Notes: generated by a model from the sequence alone, not told the origin. A DNA stretch of 44,975 nucleotides from Caulobacter sp. AP07 (GCF_000281955.1 NZ_AKKF01000015.1:1-44975), one strand, 5' to 3'. Shown: positions 20,071 through 28,787, numbered from the stretch's first letter. Numbers and translations: made by a program.

Positions 20071-20096
20071 GGCCCGCGTGGTTCGCCGCGCGGGCC
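20071..20096 (+). terminator. GC-rich hairpin between TBDR 1 and the phosphatase
   Basis: GGCCCGCG (20071-20078) pairs with CGCGGGCC (20089-20096) across a 10-nt loop, 17 bases before the phosphatase ATG. There is no T run, so it may be an intercistronic attenuator or RNA-stability hairpin rather than a full stop. Confidence 0.4.
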
Positions 20097-20112
20097 GCAT
20101 CTTGAGCGCCCC

Positions 20113-21402
20113 ATGCGTTTCGTCGCCAGTCTGACCAGCTTTCTCATCCTCGCCCTGACCGTTGGCCTCGCGACGCCGGCCGGCGCCCAGCAGGCCGGCG
20201 ACCGGCTCGAGAAGGTCGTCATCCTGACGCGCCACGGCGTCCGGGCGGCGATGTCCAGTCCCGAGAATCTGGAGACCGCCTCGGCCCGGCCCTGGCCGAG
20301 GTTCTCGGTTCCGGCCGGCCACCTGACGCCCAACGGCGCGGCGCTTTCGACGCTGTTTGGCGCCTACTACCGGGAACTCTACACGTCCGAAGGCCTGCTG
20401 ACCGCCGGCGACTGCGGCGCCGTCTACTACTGGGCCAATGTCACCCAGCGCACGATCGCCACGGCCGAGGCCTTGTCGGAGGGCCTGTCGCCCGGCTGCG
20501 CCAGCATGGTGCATACGGTCGGGGAAGGGCGCGTCGATCCGCTGTTCGAGCCCGTCGGCGCGGGTGTCGCCAAGCCTGACCTCGCCCTGGCCCGCGCGGC
20601 GGTGAAGGGCAGGGTCGGGGGCGGTCTGGCCGCTTGGAGCGCCAGCCACCGCGACGCCGTCGAGACGCTCGACGCCCTGCTGATGCAATGCGAGCGCCGG
20701 CCTTGTCCGGTGAACACCGGCGCCGGCAAGAGGCGCGTCATCGACGCCGTTCCGGCCTTCGACGACAACGGCGGTGAAACCGTCGGGATCGCCGGTCCCG
20801 AAGCCTTCGCCTCGGGGGTCACCGAGAGCCTGCTGATGGCCTGGGCCGACGGCCAGGACTTCGCCGGGCTGGGCTGGAAGGGGCTGGACCAGGACACCCT
20901 GTTGCGGGTCTTCGCCCTGCACCAGGCCGAGTTCGATCTGCGTCTGCGCACGCCCTATGTCGACCAGGTCGCCAGTTCCTACCTGGCGTCCCGTCTTCTC
21001 GCGACGCTACTGGGCGACGCCGATGGGGCCGCGATCGGCGAGGCGAGCTCCCGCATCGTGGTCGTGGTCGGCCATGACGGCACCCTGGCGATGCTGGCGG
21101 GCCTGCTGCGGCTGGATTGGACGGCGCCGGGCTACCAGCCCGGCCAGATCGCGCCGGGCGGGGCCCTGGTCTTCGAACGCTGGCGGCGCGCCGACGGCCA
21201 GCGTGTGATCCGCGCCCGTTTCACGGTCCAGACCCTGCCGCAATTGCGCGAGCGAACGCCCCTGAGTTCGACGACCCCGCCGGCGGTTTCGCCGCTCTTC
21301 ATTCCAGCCTGCAGCGAGGCCACGACGGCCTTTGACTGTCCGCTGGAGGTTTTTGACTGGACCGTGCGGTCCGCGGTCGATCGACGCTTCATCCATCCGT
21401 GA
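20113..21402 (+). CDS. secreted histidine acid phosphatase (phytase / glucose-1-phosphatase type)
   Basis: This 429-residue protein has a signal peptide (cleavage near residue 25, AGA-Q) and belongs to the branch-2 histidine phosphatases, which hydrolyse phytate, sugar phosphates and other monoesters in the periplasm. The catalytic motif is RHGVR (R40-R44, phosphohistidine H41). The proton-donor motif is HD (H321-D322) in VVGHDGTLA. Two details differ from textbook enzymes: RHGVRAA replaces RHGxRxP, and HDG replaces HDT. Several cysteines (for example in GDCGAVYYW and CERRPCP) fit disulfides of a periplasmic enzyme. It lies 73 bp after the TBDR, making a hydrolysis-plus-uptake unit. Phytate is the most likely substrate, as inference. 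Confidence 0.85.
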   Translation: MRFVASLTSFLILALTVGLATPAGAQQAGDRLEKVVILTRHGVRAAMSSPENLETASARPWPRFSVPAGHLTPNGAALSTLFGAYYRELYTSEGLLTAGDCGAVYYWANVTQRTIATAEALSEGLSPGCASMVHTVGEGRVDPLFEPVGAGVAKPDLALARAAVKGRVGGGLAAWSASHRDAVETLDALLMQCERRPCPVNTGAGKRRVIDAVPAFDDNGGETVGIAGPEAFASGVTESLLMAWADGQDFAGLGWKGLDQDTLLRVFALHQAEFDLRLRTPYVDQVASSYLASRLLATLLGDADGAAIGEASSRIVVVVGHDGTLAMLAGLLRLDWTAPGYQPGQIAPGGALVFERWRRADGQRVIRARFTVQTLPQLRERTPLSSTTPPAVSPLFIPACSEATTAFDCPLEVFDWTVRSAVDRRFIHP

Positions 21403-21579
21403 CCATTCTCGCGCGGGGCGCTTGAGGCTCACCGTCCATCGGCTCTGGTTCATCGCCGAAGTGTCTCGCATCCAGCCGCCAAATCCAGCCAACGGCGCGG
21501 CAAGCCAAAGGCCGCCAATCGCCGAGCAGTAGCGTGAGCGGGGATGGCCGTCGGCGACGGTTCGTTCGGGGATTTGTTT

Positions 21580-21591
21580 TGGTATAGTCCA
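21580..21591 (+). promoter_or_regulatory. GntR(HutC)-type operator before TBDR 2
   Basis: TGGTATAGTCCA lies inside the longer inverted repeat TTTGGTATAGTCCAAA (21578-21593). It differs by one base from the two TGGTATAGACCA sites at 31596 and 32536. It contains a TATAGT hexamer preceded by TGG, like an extended -10 box. It lies 173 bases before the TBDR start, in the 362-bp gene-free region 21403-21764. Confidence 0.65.
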
Positions 21592-21718
21592 AATGTCAGT
21601 CAAGTTGCCGGGCGCCGTTGCGCCGCGACGCTCCAACGATGCCGGCAAGCGTCCGTCAGGGGCTAGGTGAATTTCCTGCTTCACGGACAGGGCGCTGTCA
21701 CGCAGGTGTCGCCGCGAG

Positions 21719-21747
21719 CTGCTTTAAGCAGACTGGTTCATACCAGT
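21719..21747 (+). promoter_or_regulatory. two adjacent palindromes just upstream of TBDR 2
   Basis: CTGCTTTAAGCAG (21719-21731) directly abuts ACTGGTTCATACCAGT (21732-21747), 17 bases before the ATG at 21765. The second has TGGT-N4-ACCA half-sites like the GntR-type operators but a different core (TCAT). Together they could be a second operator or a structured untranslated leader. The remainder of 21403-21764 shows no gene. Confidence 0.5.
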
Positions 21748-21764
21748 TGGGGCGAAGAGCACTG

Positions 21765-24551
21765 ATGACGAAGCCAAATTCCGTTCGGGCCATGCGTCCG
21801 AACCTCAAGAACTTTTTGCTGGCCACCGTTTCGGCGCTCGTCGTCGGCGCCAGTTCGTCGGCTGCTCTCGCGCAGCAGGCTTCCGGTGATCAGGTCGACG
21901 AGGTGGTCGTCACCGGTTACCGGAAGTCGCTGAGCGACGCGCGCGACATCAAGCGGGATTCGGTCATCCAGAAAGACGCGATCGTCGCCGAAGACATGGC
22001 GAAGTTCCCGGAACTGAACCTGGCCGAATCGCTACAGCGCCTGCCAGGCGTGCAGATCAACCGCGAGGCGGGCGAGGGGCGGCGCATCTCGCTGCGTGGC
22101 CTGGGCCCGGATTTCGCCCGCGTGCAGCTCAACGGCATGGAAGTGCTGGGCAACGTCGACTCCGCGCAGGACAGCCGCGGCCAGCGTTCGCGCGACCGCG
22201 CCTTCGACTTCAACATCTTCGCCTCGGAACTGTTCTCGCGGGTGGAGGTCGAGAAGACCTTCGAGGCGGCCCAGAACGAGGGCGGCATGGCCGGCACGGT
22301 CGGCCTGTTCACTGGCAAGCCCTTCGATTACGCGCCGGGCGCCAAGGGTGCGGTGTCGCTCAAGCTGGGCACCAACGAATATACCAAGGACACCCAGCCC
22401 CGCGTCGCCGCCTTGTTCAGCCGGAACTGGGACAACAGGTTCGGCGCCTTGGTCTCGGTCGCCTACTCCAAGCGCGAAACCACGGAACAGGGCCACAATA
22501 CCTACAACTATGATCAGCCCAATGCAGGCGCCTTGAAGGCGCTGGTCGCCAAGGGTCTGGACATCTCCCATCTGAGCGCCGCGCAGCAGGCCAAGTTCCT
22601 GTCCGGCGACCTGTACTTCGCGGACGGTAACCGCATCTCCTCCTGGGACTCGAAGGCGGAGCGTCTCGGCGTGACGGCCGCGCTGCAGTGGAAGCCGGTG
22701 GACAATCTGCTGCTGACGCTCGACGCCCTGCACGGCGAGTTCACCACCCACCGCAACGAGATGCACCTCGCCACGCGGCCGCTCGCGTCCGCCGGCTCGG
22801 TGGCGTTCGACACCCCGGCCGGCGGGGTCTGGCCGGCCATCTTCCAGAAGGGGTCGATCATCAACGACCTCGCCTGGGACAAAGATAACTACGTCACAAA
22901 GACCGACGTCACCGGCACAACCTTCGGCAGCGAGCACCGCCGGTCGCTGAACGAAAACCGCTTCAACCAGCTGGCGCTGACCGGCAAGTGGGACGCGTCC
23001 GATCGCTTCTCGATCGACGGGCATGTCGGCTACGAGAAGTCGACCTACAAGACCCCCTATGACGACAAGCTCTACATGCGGGCCAAGGGCAACCTGATCG
23101 CCAACTATGGCGCCGACGGCCAGTCGGCTTCGTTCCAGTATCCGGGTTGGGATCCGACCAACCCGGCCAACTACGCCATGGATTCATTCTACTATCGCGG
23201 CTTCAACAATGAATCGGAGCTGCGGGAGGGCGTGCTGAACCTCCACTACAAGCTGAACGACGTGTTCACGCTGCGAGCCGGGGCGGCCTACCATCGCTTC
23301 ACGCAAGGCGGCAGGGACCTCTTCTATGACGACAACGTCAATGGAACCCGGTCCAAGACGCGAGGCACGTCCGTCGCCGACATCACCTCCGTGTTCACCA
23401 ACAACTCCGGTTCGTGGCTGGTCGGCGACTACGCCAAGGCCTTCGCGAAGTACAAGGAGTACCACCGGTTCGGGCCCAACACCGACGGGACCGGTGGCGC
23501 GCTCCAGGACATCGAGAACGTCTACGAGACCACGGAAGAGACCATTTCCGAATACGTGCAGGCCGACTGGGACAGCGAACTCTTCGGCAAGCGCTTCCGC
23601 GGCAATATCGGCCTGCGTGGCTACAGCACCGACACCCACAGCACCGGCTGGATCCAGGGCGACAGCTACGCCTATCTCGGCACGACGGACGTGAAAGGCA
23701 GCTATGAGGGCGTGCTGCCGGCCCTGAACACGGTGCTGGAACTGACGCCGGAGGTGCTGGTGCGCTTCTCCGCCACCCAGAACGTGAATCGTCCGGGGCT
23801 GGGCTCGATGGCGGCCGAGGGCAGCGCGTTCCAGGACACGGATTCCGGCGAGATCACGGCGTCCCGCGGCAATCCGAACCTCAAGCCCTACAAGGACACC
23901 ACGCTGGACGTGTCGGTGGAATACTATTTCGGCAAGGTAGGCCTGCTTTCGGCCAGCGTGTTCCAGAAGAACATCAAGAACTTCATCGGCTCGCAGACCC
24001 TCGAGAACGTCCCCTTCAGCCAGACGGGCGTCCCGTTCAGCACGATCCCGGGCGCGACGGCCAGCACCATCGTCTCGGAGTTCTCGATGCCGGTCAACGT
24101 CGCCGGCAAGACCAAGCTGACCGGCGTGGAACTGGCCGCGCAGACCCAGTTCTCGTTCTTGCCGGCGCCCTTCGACAACCTGGGCGCGGTGGCGAACTAC
24201 ACCTATGTCGACGCCGACGAGGCGCTCACCGGCATTTCGAAGACCAGCTACAACGTCACGCTCTACTACGAGACCGACCGCTGGGGCCTCCGGGGTTCAA
24301 TGAGCCACCGCACCCGCTGGTTCACCGGGCATAACGACTCGGTCATGAGCGCCAGCACGCGGGGCTTCGAGGGCTCGACCTATGTGGACGCGTCGGCCTT
24401 CTTGAACGTCACTGAAAAGCTCCAGCTCTCGCTGAATGCGATCAATCTGACGAACGAGACGGACACGCAGTTCTGGGGCCAGAACCGGTACCTGTACAAC
24501 CAGAACCAGAGCGGCACGACCTACATGATGGGGCTCAGCTACAAGTTCTAA
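21765..24551 (+). CDS. TonB-dependent receptor, Xanthomonas/Caulobacter subfamily (TBDR 2)
   Basis: This 928-residue outer-membrane receptor has a signal peptide (cleavage near residue 36, ALA-Q), TonB box EVVVTGYRK (46-54), and a plug with AKFPELNLAESLQRLPGVQ and ISLRGLGPDFARVQLNG, typical of the TonB-Xanth-Caul group. The barrel ends in MMGLSYKF. The reading frame is open upstream to 21618, but the signal peptide and a GAAGAG stretch place the start at the ATG at 21765. There is no STN domain, so it is not a sigma-signalling receptor. Two operator-like palindromes precede it. A strong terminator and then the sulfotransferase/hydroxylase operon follow. The ligand is unknown; the shared operator with a phospholipase C and a transporter hints at a phosphorus compound. 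Confidence 0.92.
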   Translation: MTKPNSVRAMRPNLKNFLLATVSALVVGASSSAALAQQASGDQVDEVVVTGYRKSLSDARDIKRDSVIQKDAIVAEDMAKFPELNLAESLQRLPGVQINREAGEGRRISLRGLGPDFARVQLNGMEVLGNVDSAQDSRGQRSRDRAFDFNIFASELFSRVEVEKTFEAAQNEGGMAGTVGLFTGKPFDYAPGAKGAVSLKLGTNEYTKDTQPRVAALFSRNWDNRFGALVSVAYSKRETTEQGHNTYNYDQPNAGALKALVAKGLDISHLSAAQQAKFLSGDLYFADGNRISSWDSKAERLGVTAALQWKPVDNLLLTLDALHGEFTTHRNEMHLATRPLASAGSVAFDTPAGGVWPAIFQKGSIINDLAWDKDNYVTKTDVTGTTFGSEHRRSLNENRFNQLALTGKWDASDRFSIDGHVGYEKSTYKTPYDDKLYMRAKGNLIANYGADGQSASFQYPGWDPTNPANYAMDSFYYRGFNNESELREGVLNLHYKLNDVFTLRAGAAYHRFTQGGRDLFYDDNVNGTRSKTRGTSVADITSVFTNNSGSWLVGDYAKAFAKYKEYHRFGPNTDGTGGALQDIENVYETTEETISEYVQADWDSELFGKRFRGNIGLRGYSTDTHSTGWIQGDSYAYLGTTDVKGSYEGVLPALNTVLELTPEVLVRFSATQNVNRPGLGSMAAEGSAFQDTDSGEITASRGNPNLKPYKDTTLDVSVEYYFGKVGLLSASVFQKNIKNFIGSQTLENVPFSQTGVPFSTIPGATASTIVSEFSMPVNVAGKTKLTGVELAAQTQFSFLPAPFDNLGAVANYTYVDADEALTGISKTSYNVTLYYETDRWGLRGSMSHRTRWFTGHNDSVMSASTRGFEGSTYVDASAFLNVTEKLQLSLNAINLTNETDTQFWGQNRYLYNQNQSGTTYMMGLSYKF

Positions 24552-24564
24552 GACGACCTGGACT

Positions 24565-24595
24565 GGGCGCTCCTTCCCTCCGGGAGGGAGCGCCC
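24565..24595 (+). terminator. strong hairpin after TBDR 2
   Basis: A 13-bp stem (one T-G wobble) with a 5-nt loop runs from GGGCGCTCCTTCC (24565-24577) to GGAGGGAGCGCCC (24583-24595), followed by TTCT. It starts 13 bases after the TBDR stop and ends 18 bases before the next start codon. It should stop or thin out transcription into the operon behind it. Confidence 0.8.
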
Positions 24596-24613
24596 TTCTG
24601 TGCGGCCAGAAAC

Positions 24614-25252
24614 ATGATCATTTCCCATAGCCACCGTTTCATCTTCGCCGCGGTGCCCAAGACCGGCACCCATTCCGTGCGCCAGGCCCTGCGCGAGCAA
24701 CTGGGCGACGCGGACGTCGAGCAGGTGGGATTGTTCGTCGACAAGCGCTTCCCGTGGGTGGATCTGGCGGCGATCCGGCATGGCCACCTGTCTCTGCGGC
24801 AGGTGCGTCCATACCTCGGCGAGGAGGCCTTCGGCGGCTATTTCAAGTTCGCCTTCGTGCGCAATCCGTTTGACCGCTTCGTCTCGTACTGCGCCTTCAT
24901 GCTGCGTGACGGCGACGTCTTCCAGCGGCAGCCGCGGGAGGTGATGCGCCACTTTCTCTTCGGGGAGCCGCCGGAACACCACATCCTGTTCCAGCCGCAA
25001 GCTTCGCTGCTGGTGGGCGAGGATGGCGAGACCCTGTTGGCCGACCGGGTCGGTCACGTCGAGGACATGCAGGGGTCGTATGACGCGATCTGCGCGCGCA
25101 TCGGCATTCCCTCCCGCCCACTCGACCGCGTCAACGGCAGCCGGCGCGGCGACTATCGTCGCTACTATGACCAGGCCCTGATCGACGGCGTCGCCGCGCG
25201 CTACGCGCAGGATCTGGAACTGTTCGGCTACACCTTCGAAGGCATGCGATGA
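24614..25252 (+). CDS. sulfotransferase-family protein (Sulfotransfer_2-like)
   Basis: This is a 212-residue soluble protein of the PAPS-dependent sulfotransferase superfamily, which moves sulfate from PAPS to a hydroxyl or amine. The 5'-phosphosulfate loop is visible as VPKTGTHSVRQAL (about 14-26). The 3'-phosphate-binding segment is FAFVRNPFDRFVSY (about 79-92), with the typical R and S. No signal peptide or membrane segment, so it acts in the cytoplasm. There is no clear ribosome-binding site. Its stop overlaps the next start (ATGA), tying it to the hydroxylase. Acceptor unknown: a carbohydrate, small molecule or peptide are all possible. Confidence 0.82.
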   Translation: MIISHSHRFIFAAVPKTGTHSVRQALREQLGDADVEQVGLFVDKRFPWVDLAAIRHGHLSLRQVRPYLGEEAFGGYFKFAFVRNPFDRFVSYCAFMLRDGDVFQRQPREVMRHFLFGEPPEHHILFQPQASLLVGEDGETLLADRVGHVEDMQGSYDAICARIGIPSRPLDRVNGSRRGDYRRYYDQALIDGVAARYAQDLELFGYTFEGMR

Positions 25253-25878
25253 GCGCCATCCCCCTCGAGCCGGCCGCCAATCCGCGCAAGACCATGGGCG
25301 TTCGCAAGCTCGGCCCCGTCGATATCACCGCGCTGCGAGCGGCCGTGCTGGCGATCCCCGAGGACGTCTGGGACGCGGAGAACGCCGGCAAGCCGAACAG
25401 GTTCGAGGTGCTGGACGAGACGCGCCACATCGTCTTCCGCTTCGTCGACAGCCCTCGCGACTGGCGCGGTTCGCACGATCGCGCGGCCTGGCCCCAATGG
25501 CGCGGTTTGCTGGAGCCGGTGCTGGCGCAAGCCGTCCGTGGCTACGGTTATGCACGGGGGGTGTTTCCGCGGGTGATGTTCGCGAGGATGCCGCCGGGCG
25601 GGGTGATCCATCCGCACATCGACGCCAACCCGGCGGCGAAGTGGCCGCACAAGATTCACGTGCCGGTGTCGACCAACCCCGGGGTGGTGTCCTTCTTCGG
25701 CGGCGGCGAACACTATTTTCCGCCGGGCGAGGCGGTGGAGGTCAACAACCTTGGCCCGCACTGGGTGCGCAACGGCGGCGACACCGACCGCATCCATCTG
25801 ATCTTCGAGTATTACGACGCCGACCAGCCGGAACCGGGCTGGCTGGAGCCGTTCCTGCTGGCCGGCGCGGCGCGGTGA
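25249..25878 (+). CDS. aspartyl/asparaginyl beta-hydroxylase-like Fe(II)/2-oxoglutarate oxygenase (1)
   Basis: This 209-residue protein resembles the aspartyl/asparaginyl beta-hydroxylase family, a branch of cupin-fold Fe(II)/2-oxoglutarate dioxygenases. Candidate iron ligands are H121, H123 or D125 in IHPHIDAN and H171 in LGPHWVRNGG, followed by RIHLIFEYYD, where R190 and H192 could bind 2-oxoglutarate. It has no signal peptide. It overlaps the sulfotransferase upstream (ATGA) and the TPR-sulfotransferase downstream (GTGA), so hydroxylation and sulfation appear to be parts of one pathway. Family members act on protein Asp/Asn residues, free amino acids or peptide natural products, so the substrate stays open. 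Confidence 0.82.
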   Translation: MSAIPLEPAANPRKTMGVRKLGPVDITALRAAVLAIPEDVWDAENAGKPNRFEVLDETRHIVFRFVDSPRDWRGSHDRAAWPQWRGLLEPVLAQAVRGYGYARGVFPRVMFARMPPGGVIHPHIDANPAAKWPHKIHVPVSTNPGVVSFFGGGEHYFPPGEAVEVNNLGPHWVRNGGDTDRIHLIFEYYDADQPEPGWLEPFLLAGAAR

Positions 25879-27806
25879 AGTCCTCCGCCAGTTCCAGCGC
25901 CGGTTCCAAGGCGCGCGACGCCCTGTTGCAGGAGGCCAGGGACCTGCGCTCGCGCCAGGGCGTCCCGGAGGCGTTGGCCGCGCTCGCGCGGCTGCAGGCG
26001 CTGCATCCCCGGTTCAGCCGCCTGTATCAGGAGCGCGGCCACTGCCATGTCCTGCTTGGGGATGCGTCGGCGGCCATCGACGCGTTGCGGGAGGCCGTGC
26101 GCCTCAATCCGACGCTGCCGGCCAGCTGGGACATGCTGGAGCAGCTTTACCGCATGCTGGGCGACACCGCCCAGGCGGCCACGGCGGCGGCGCATCTCGA
26201 CACCTTGAGACAGCTCCCCCCGGAGGTGGTGGTGGCCAACAGCCTGCTTGCCGACGGCGATCTGGCGCCGGCGGAGCAGGTCATCCGGGACTACTTGCGC
26301 AAGGACGGCGACAATGTGGGCGCCCTGCGCCTGCTGGCGCGGATCCGCAAGGAGCGCGACGCGCCCGCTGAAGCCGAGTCGTTGCTGAAATCGGTGCTCG
26401 CGCGCGCGCCGGACTATCACGCGGCGCGCCTGGACTACGCCATGGTGCTGTTGCAGCGGCAGAAGCACCTGCAGGCGCGGCGGGAGGCCGAGCACCTGCT
26501 TGGGCACGACCCGGACAACCGCGACTACCTCAAGCAGTACGGCGCGGCCTGCGTCGGCCTGGGCGACCACGAGCCGGTGATCGATCTCTATGAGAGGCTG
26601 CTGGCCGGCCAGGCTCAATCAGGCACGGAAGTCGCCGACCTGCGCCTGTGGCGGGCCAACGCCCTGAAGGTCACGGGCAGACAGCAGGAGGCCATCGCGG
26701 ACTATCGCGCGTCCCTGGCGGCGCGGCCGGACCATGGCGTGGCCTGGTTCAGCCTCGCCAACCTCAAGACCTATCGCTTCACCGACGATGACATCGCGCG
26801 CATGCGCGCCGCGGAATCCCGGCCTGCCATCCAGGACATGGACCGCGTCTATCTGTGTTTCGCGCTGGGCAAGGCGCTGGAGGACCGGGGCGACTACGCG
26901 TCCTCGTGGCGATACTACGAGCGTGGCAACGCGGCGCGGCGGGTGACCAGCCGCTATCGCCCCGAGGTCGCGGAAGCCTGCGCGCTCCGACTGAAGCGGG
27001 TCTTCACCGCCGAGTTCTTCGCCGCGCGCGCCGGCTGGGGCGTGGCTGATCCGGCGCCCATCTTTATCCTGGGGTTGCCGCGTTCGGGCTCGACGCTGAT
27101 CGAGCAGATTCTGGCCTCTCATTCCCAGGTGGAGGGCACGCAGGAACTGACCGAAATCGACCGATATGCGGCCGAACTCTGCGGTCGTGATCCGGATTGC
27201 GGCTTGCCGCTGGATCCCGAGGCGTTGCTGCGCCTGACGGCCGGGGAGGCCCGGACACTCGGCGAGCGCTTCCTGGCCGAAACCGACGCCTATCGCAGGC
27301 AGGGCAGGCCGTTCTTCATCGACAAGATGCCGAACAATTTCTGGCACATCGGCTTGATCCGCCTGATGTTTTCCCGAGCAACGATCATCGATGTGCGGCG
27401 CGAACCCATGGCCTGCTGCTTCAGCAACCTCAAGCAGCTGTTTGGCACGACCAACCAGGAATTCACCTACGGGGTGGATGACATCGCCCGCCACTACCGC
27501 ACCTATCTCGACCTCATGCGGCATTGGGACGACGTGCTGCCGGCGCGGGTGCTGAGGGTGCGATACGAGGATGTGGTCGAGAATCTCGAAGGCGGCGTGC
27601 GGCGCATGTTGGAGCATTGCGGACTGCCCTTCGAGCCGGCTTGCCTGGCCTTCCACGAGACCCGGCGCAGCGTGCGCACGCCCAGTTCCGAACAGGTGCG
27701 CCAGCCCATCGGCCGGGAGGGGCTCGCGCAATGGCGACACTACGCGCCCTGGCTCGCGCCGCTGCGGGCGGCGCTGGGCGACGCCTTGACCGGTTACAGG
27801 GACTGA
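25875..27806 (+). CDS. TPR-repeat sulfotransferase fusion
   Basis: This 643-residue cytoplasmic protein has about eight TPR-like helical pairs in the first 300 residues (for example ASAAIDALREAVRLNPTLPASW and QEAIADYRASLAARPDHGVAW) and a sulfotransferase domain from about 395. The PAPS loop is FILGLPRSGSTLIEQIL (about 396-412). The second motif is the MPNNFWHIGLIRLMFSRA region with DVRREPMACCFSNL near 510-525. The long open frame starts further upstream, but homology begins after the hydroxylase; the GTG at 25875 overlaps the hydroxylase stop (GTGA) and I take it as the start. TPR arrays usually hold a protein or peptide, so a polypeptide acceptor is plausible. Confidence 0.87.
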   Translation: MKSSASSSAGSKARDALLQEARDLRSRQGVPEALAALARLQALHPRFSRLYQERGHCHVLLGDASAAIDALREAVRLNPTLPASWDMLEQLYRMLGDTAQAATAAAHLDTLRQLPPEVVVANSLLADGDLAPAEQVIRDYLRKDGDNVGALRLLARIRKERDAPAEAESLLKSVLARAPDYHAARLDYAMVLLQRQKHLQARREAEHLLGHDPDNRDYLKQYGAACVGLGDHEPVIDLYERLLAGQAQSGTEVADLRLWRANALKVTGRQQEAIADYRASLAARPDHGVAWFSLANLKTYRFTDDDIARMRAAESRPAIQDMDRVYLCFALGKALEDRGDYASSWRYYERGNAARRVTSRYRPEVAEACALRLKRVFTAEFFAARAGWGVADPAPIFILGLPRSGSTLIEQILASHSQVEGTQELTEIDRYAAELCGRDPDCGLPLDPEALLRLTAGEARTLGERFLAETDAYRRQGRPFFIDKMPNNFWHIGLIRLMFSRATIIDVRREPMACCFSNLKQLFGTTNQEFTYGVDDIARHYRTYLDLMRHWDDVLPARVLRVRYEDVVENLEGGVRRMLEHCGLPFEPACLAFHETRRSVRTPSSEQVRQPIGREGLAQWRHYAPWLAPLRAALGDALTGYRD

Positions 27807-27809
27807 CCC

Positions 27810-28787
27810 ATGCGGCTGTCGCGCCCCTTCTTCCAGCTCCCTGTGCTCTTCGACGTGGCGCGTCTGCAGGCCGAGGTCGCGGCGTTGCCGACGCAGGCAT
27901 GGGTTTCACACCCCGACAGCCTGCCTGGCAACAGCGCCGCGCGGTTGATCAGCGCCGGCGGCGGCGAGACGGATTCCGTGTACGGACAGATGCTGCCGAC
28001 ACCCTGGTTCGCGGACATGCCCTACCTGAGCCAGGTCCTGGCGGGCTTTGGCGTGGTATGGGGCCGCTCGCGGTTGATGCGCCTGGCGCCGGGCGCGGCC
28101 GTGCCCGAGCATGCCGATATCAACTACCACTGGCACACGCGGGTGCGGCTGCACGTTCCGATCTTCACCTGGCCGGAGGTCCGCTTCCACTGCGACGGAC
28201 AATCCGTGCACATGGCGGAGGGCGAAGCCTGGATCTTCGACAACTGGCGCCCGCACCATGTGGAGAACAAGGCCAGCGCCGAGCGTATCCATCTCGTCGC
28301 CGACACCACCGGCACGGCGGCGTTCTGGCGGTTCGCCTGCGGGCAGGCGCCGCCGCGCGGAGAATGGCGGACGTTGGCCTGGGATCCCGAGATCCGTCCG
28401 GAATTGCTCACCGAGGGCGATCAGCGCTCGCCGGTGATGCCCGCCGCCGAAGTGCAGCTGTTGGTCGAGGACCTGCGAGCGGAACTGACGGTCGCCACGG
28501 ACGCGGCTGAAGCCAGGACGCGCGCCGTGCGGTTCGGCCTGCTGCTGGAGAGCTTCGTGTTTGATTGGCGCCAGCTCTGCGCGCTGCATGGCGTCGGCGG
28601 GCGGGCGCGACCGGACTTCCTGCGCCTGGCCGGCGCCGTGCGCGAAGCCGCCAAGCCGCTCGCCGATGGGCTGGTCATGCGCACCAACAATGTCAGCGCG
28701 CTGCTGGTGCTCGAAAAGCGCGTGCTGCAGCACCTGGTCGAGGACGATGCCGCGCCGCGGGCCGGCCGGACTTCCGGCGAAGGATGA
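27810..28787 (+). CDS. aspartyl/asparaginyl beta-hydroxylase-like oxygenase (2)
   Basis: This is a 325-residue second Fe(II)/2-oxoglutarate oxygenase of the operon. The N-terminal 190 residues hold the fold: H101-A-D103 in VPEHADINYHWH gives two likely iron ligands, H149 or H150 in WRPHHVENK the third, and SAERIHLVADTTG the probable 2-oxoglutarate arginine. Residues about 200-325 form an extra helical domain absent from copy 1. No signal peptide. It starts three bases after the TPR-sulfotransferase stop and its own stop overlaps a tiny 11-codon frame. The two oxygenases are clearly different in sequence, so they probably modify different positions or substrates. Confidence 0.82.
   Translation: MRLSRPFFQLPVLFDVARLQAEVAALPTQAWVSHPDSLPGNSAARLISAGGGETDSVYGQMLPTPWFADMPYLSQVLAGFGVVWGRSRLMRLAPGAAVPEHADINYHWHTRVRLHVPIFTWPEVRFHCDGQSVHMAEGEAWIFDNWRPHHVENKASAERIHLVADTTGTAAFWRFACGQAPPRGEWRTLAWDPEIRPELLTEGDQRSPVMPAAEVQLLVEDLRAELTVATDAAEARTRAVRFGLLLESFVFDWRQLCALHGVGGRARPDFLRLAGAVREAAKPLADGLVMRTNNVSALLVLEKRVLQHLVEDDAAPRAGRTSGEG

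Noticed and set aside
21618..21764. Upstream extension of the TBDR 2 frame
   Set aside because: It would put 49 non-hydrophobic residues before a good signal peptide and would translate through the palindrome pair at 21719-21747.
25497..25874. Upstream extension of the TPR-sulfotransferase frame
   Set aside because: It lies wholly within the beta-hydroxylase gene in another frame and reads as Arg/Gly/Ala-rich noise. The GTG at 25875 with GTGA overlap is a better start.
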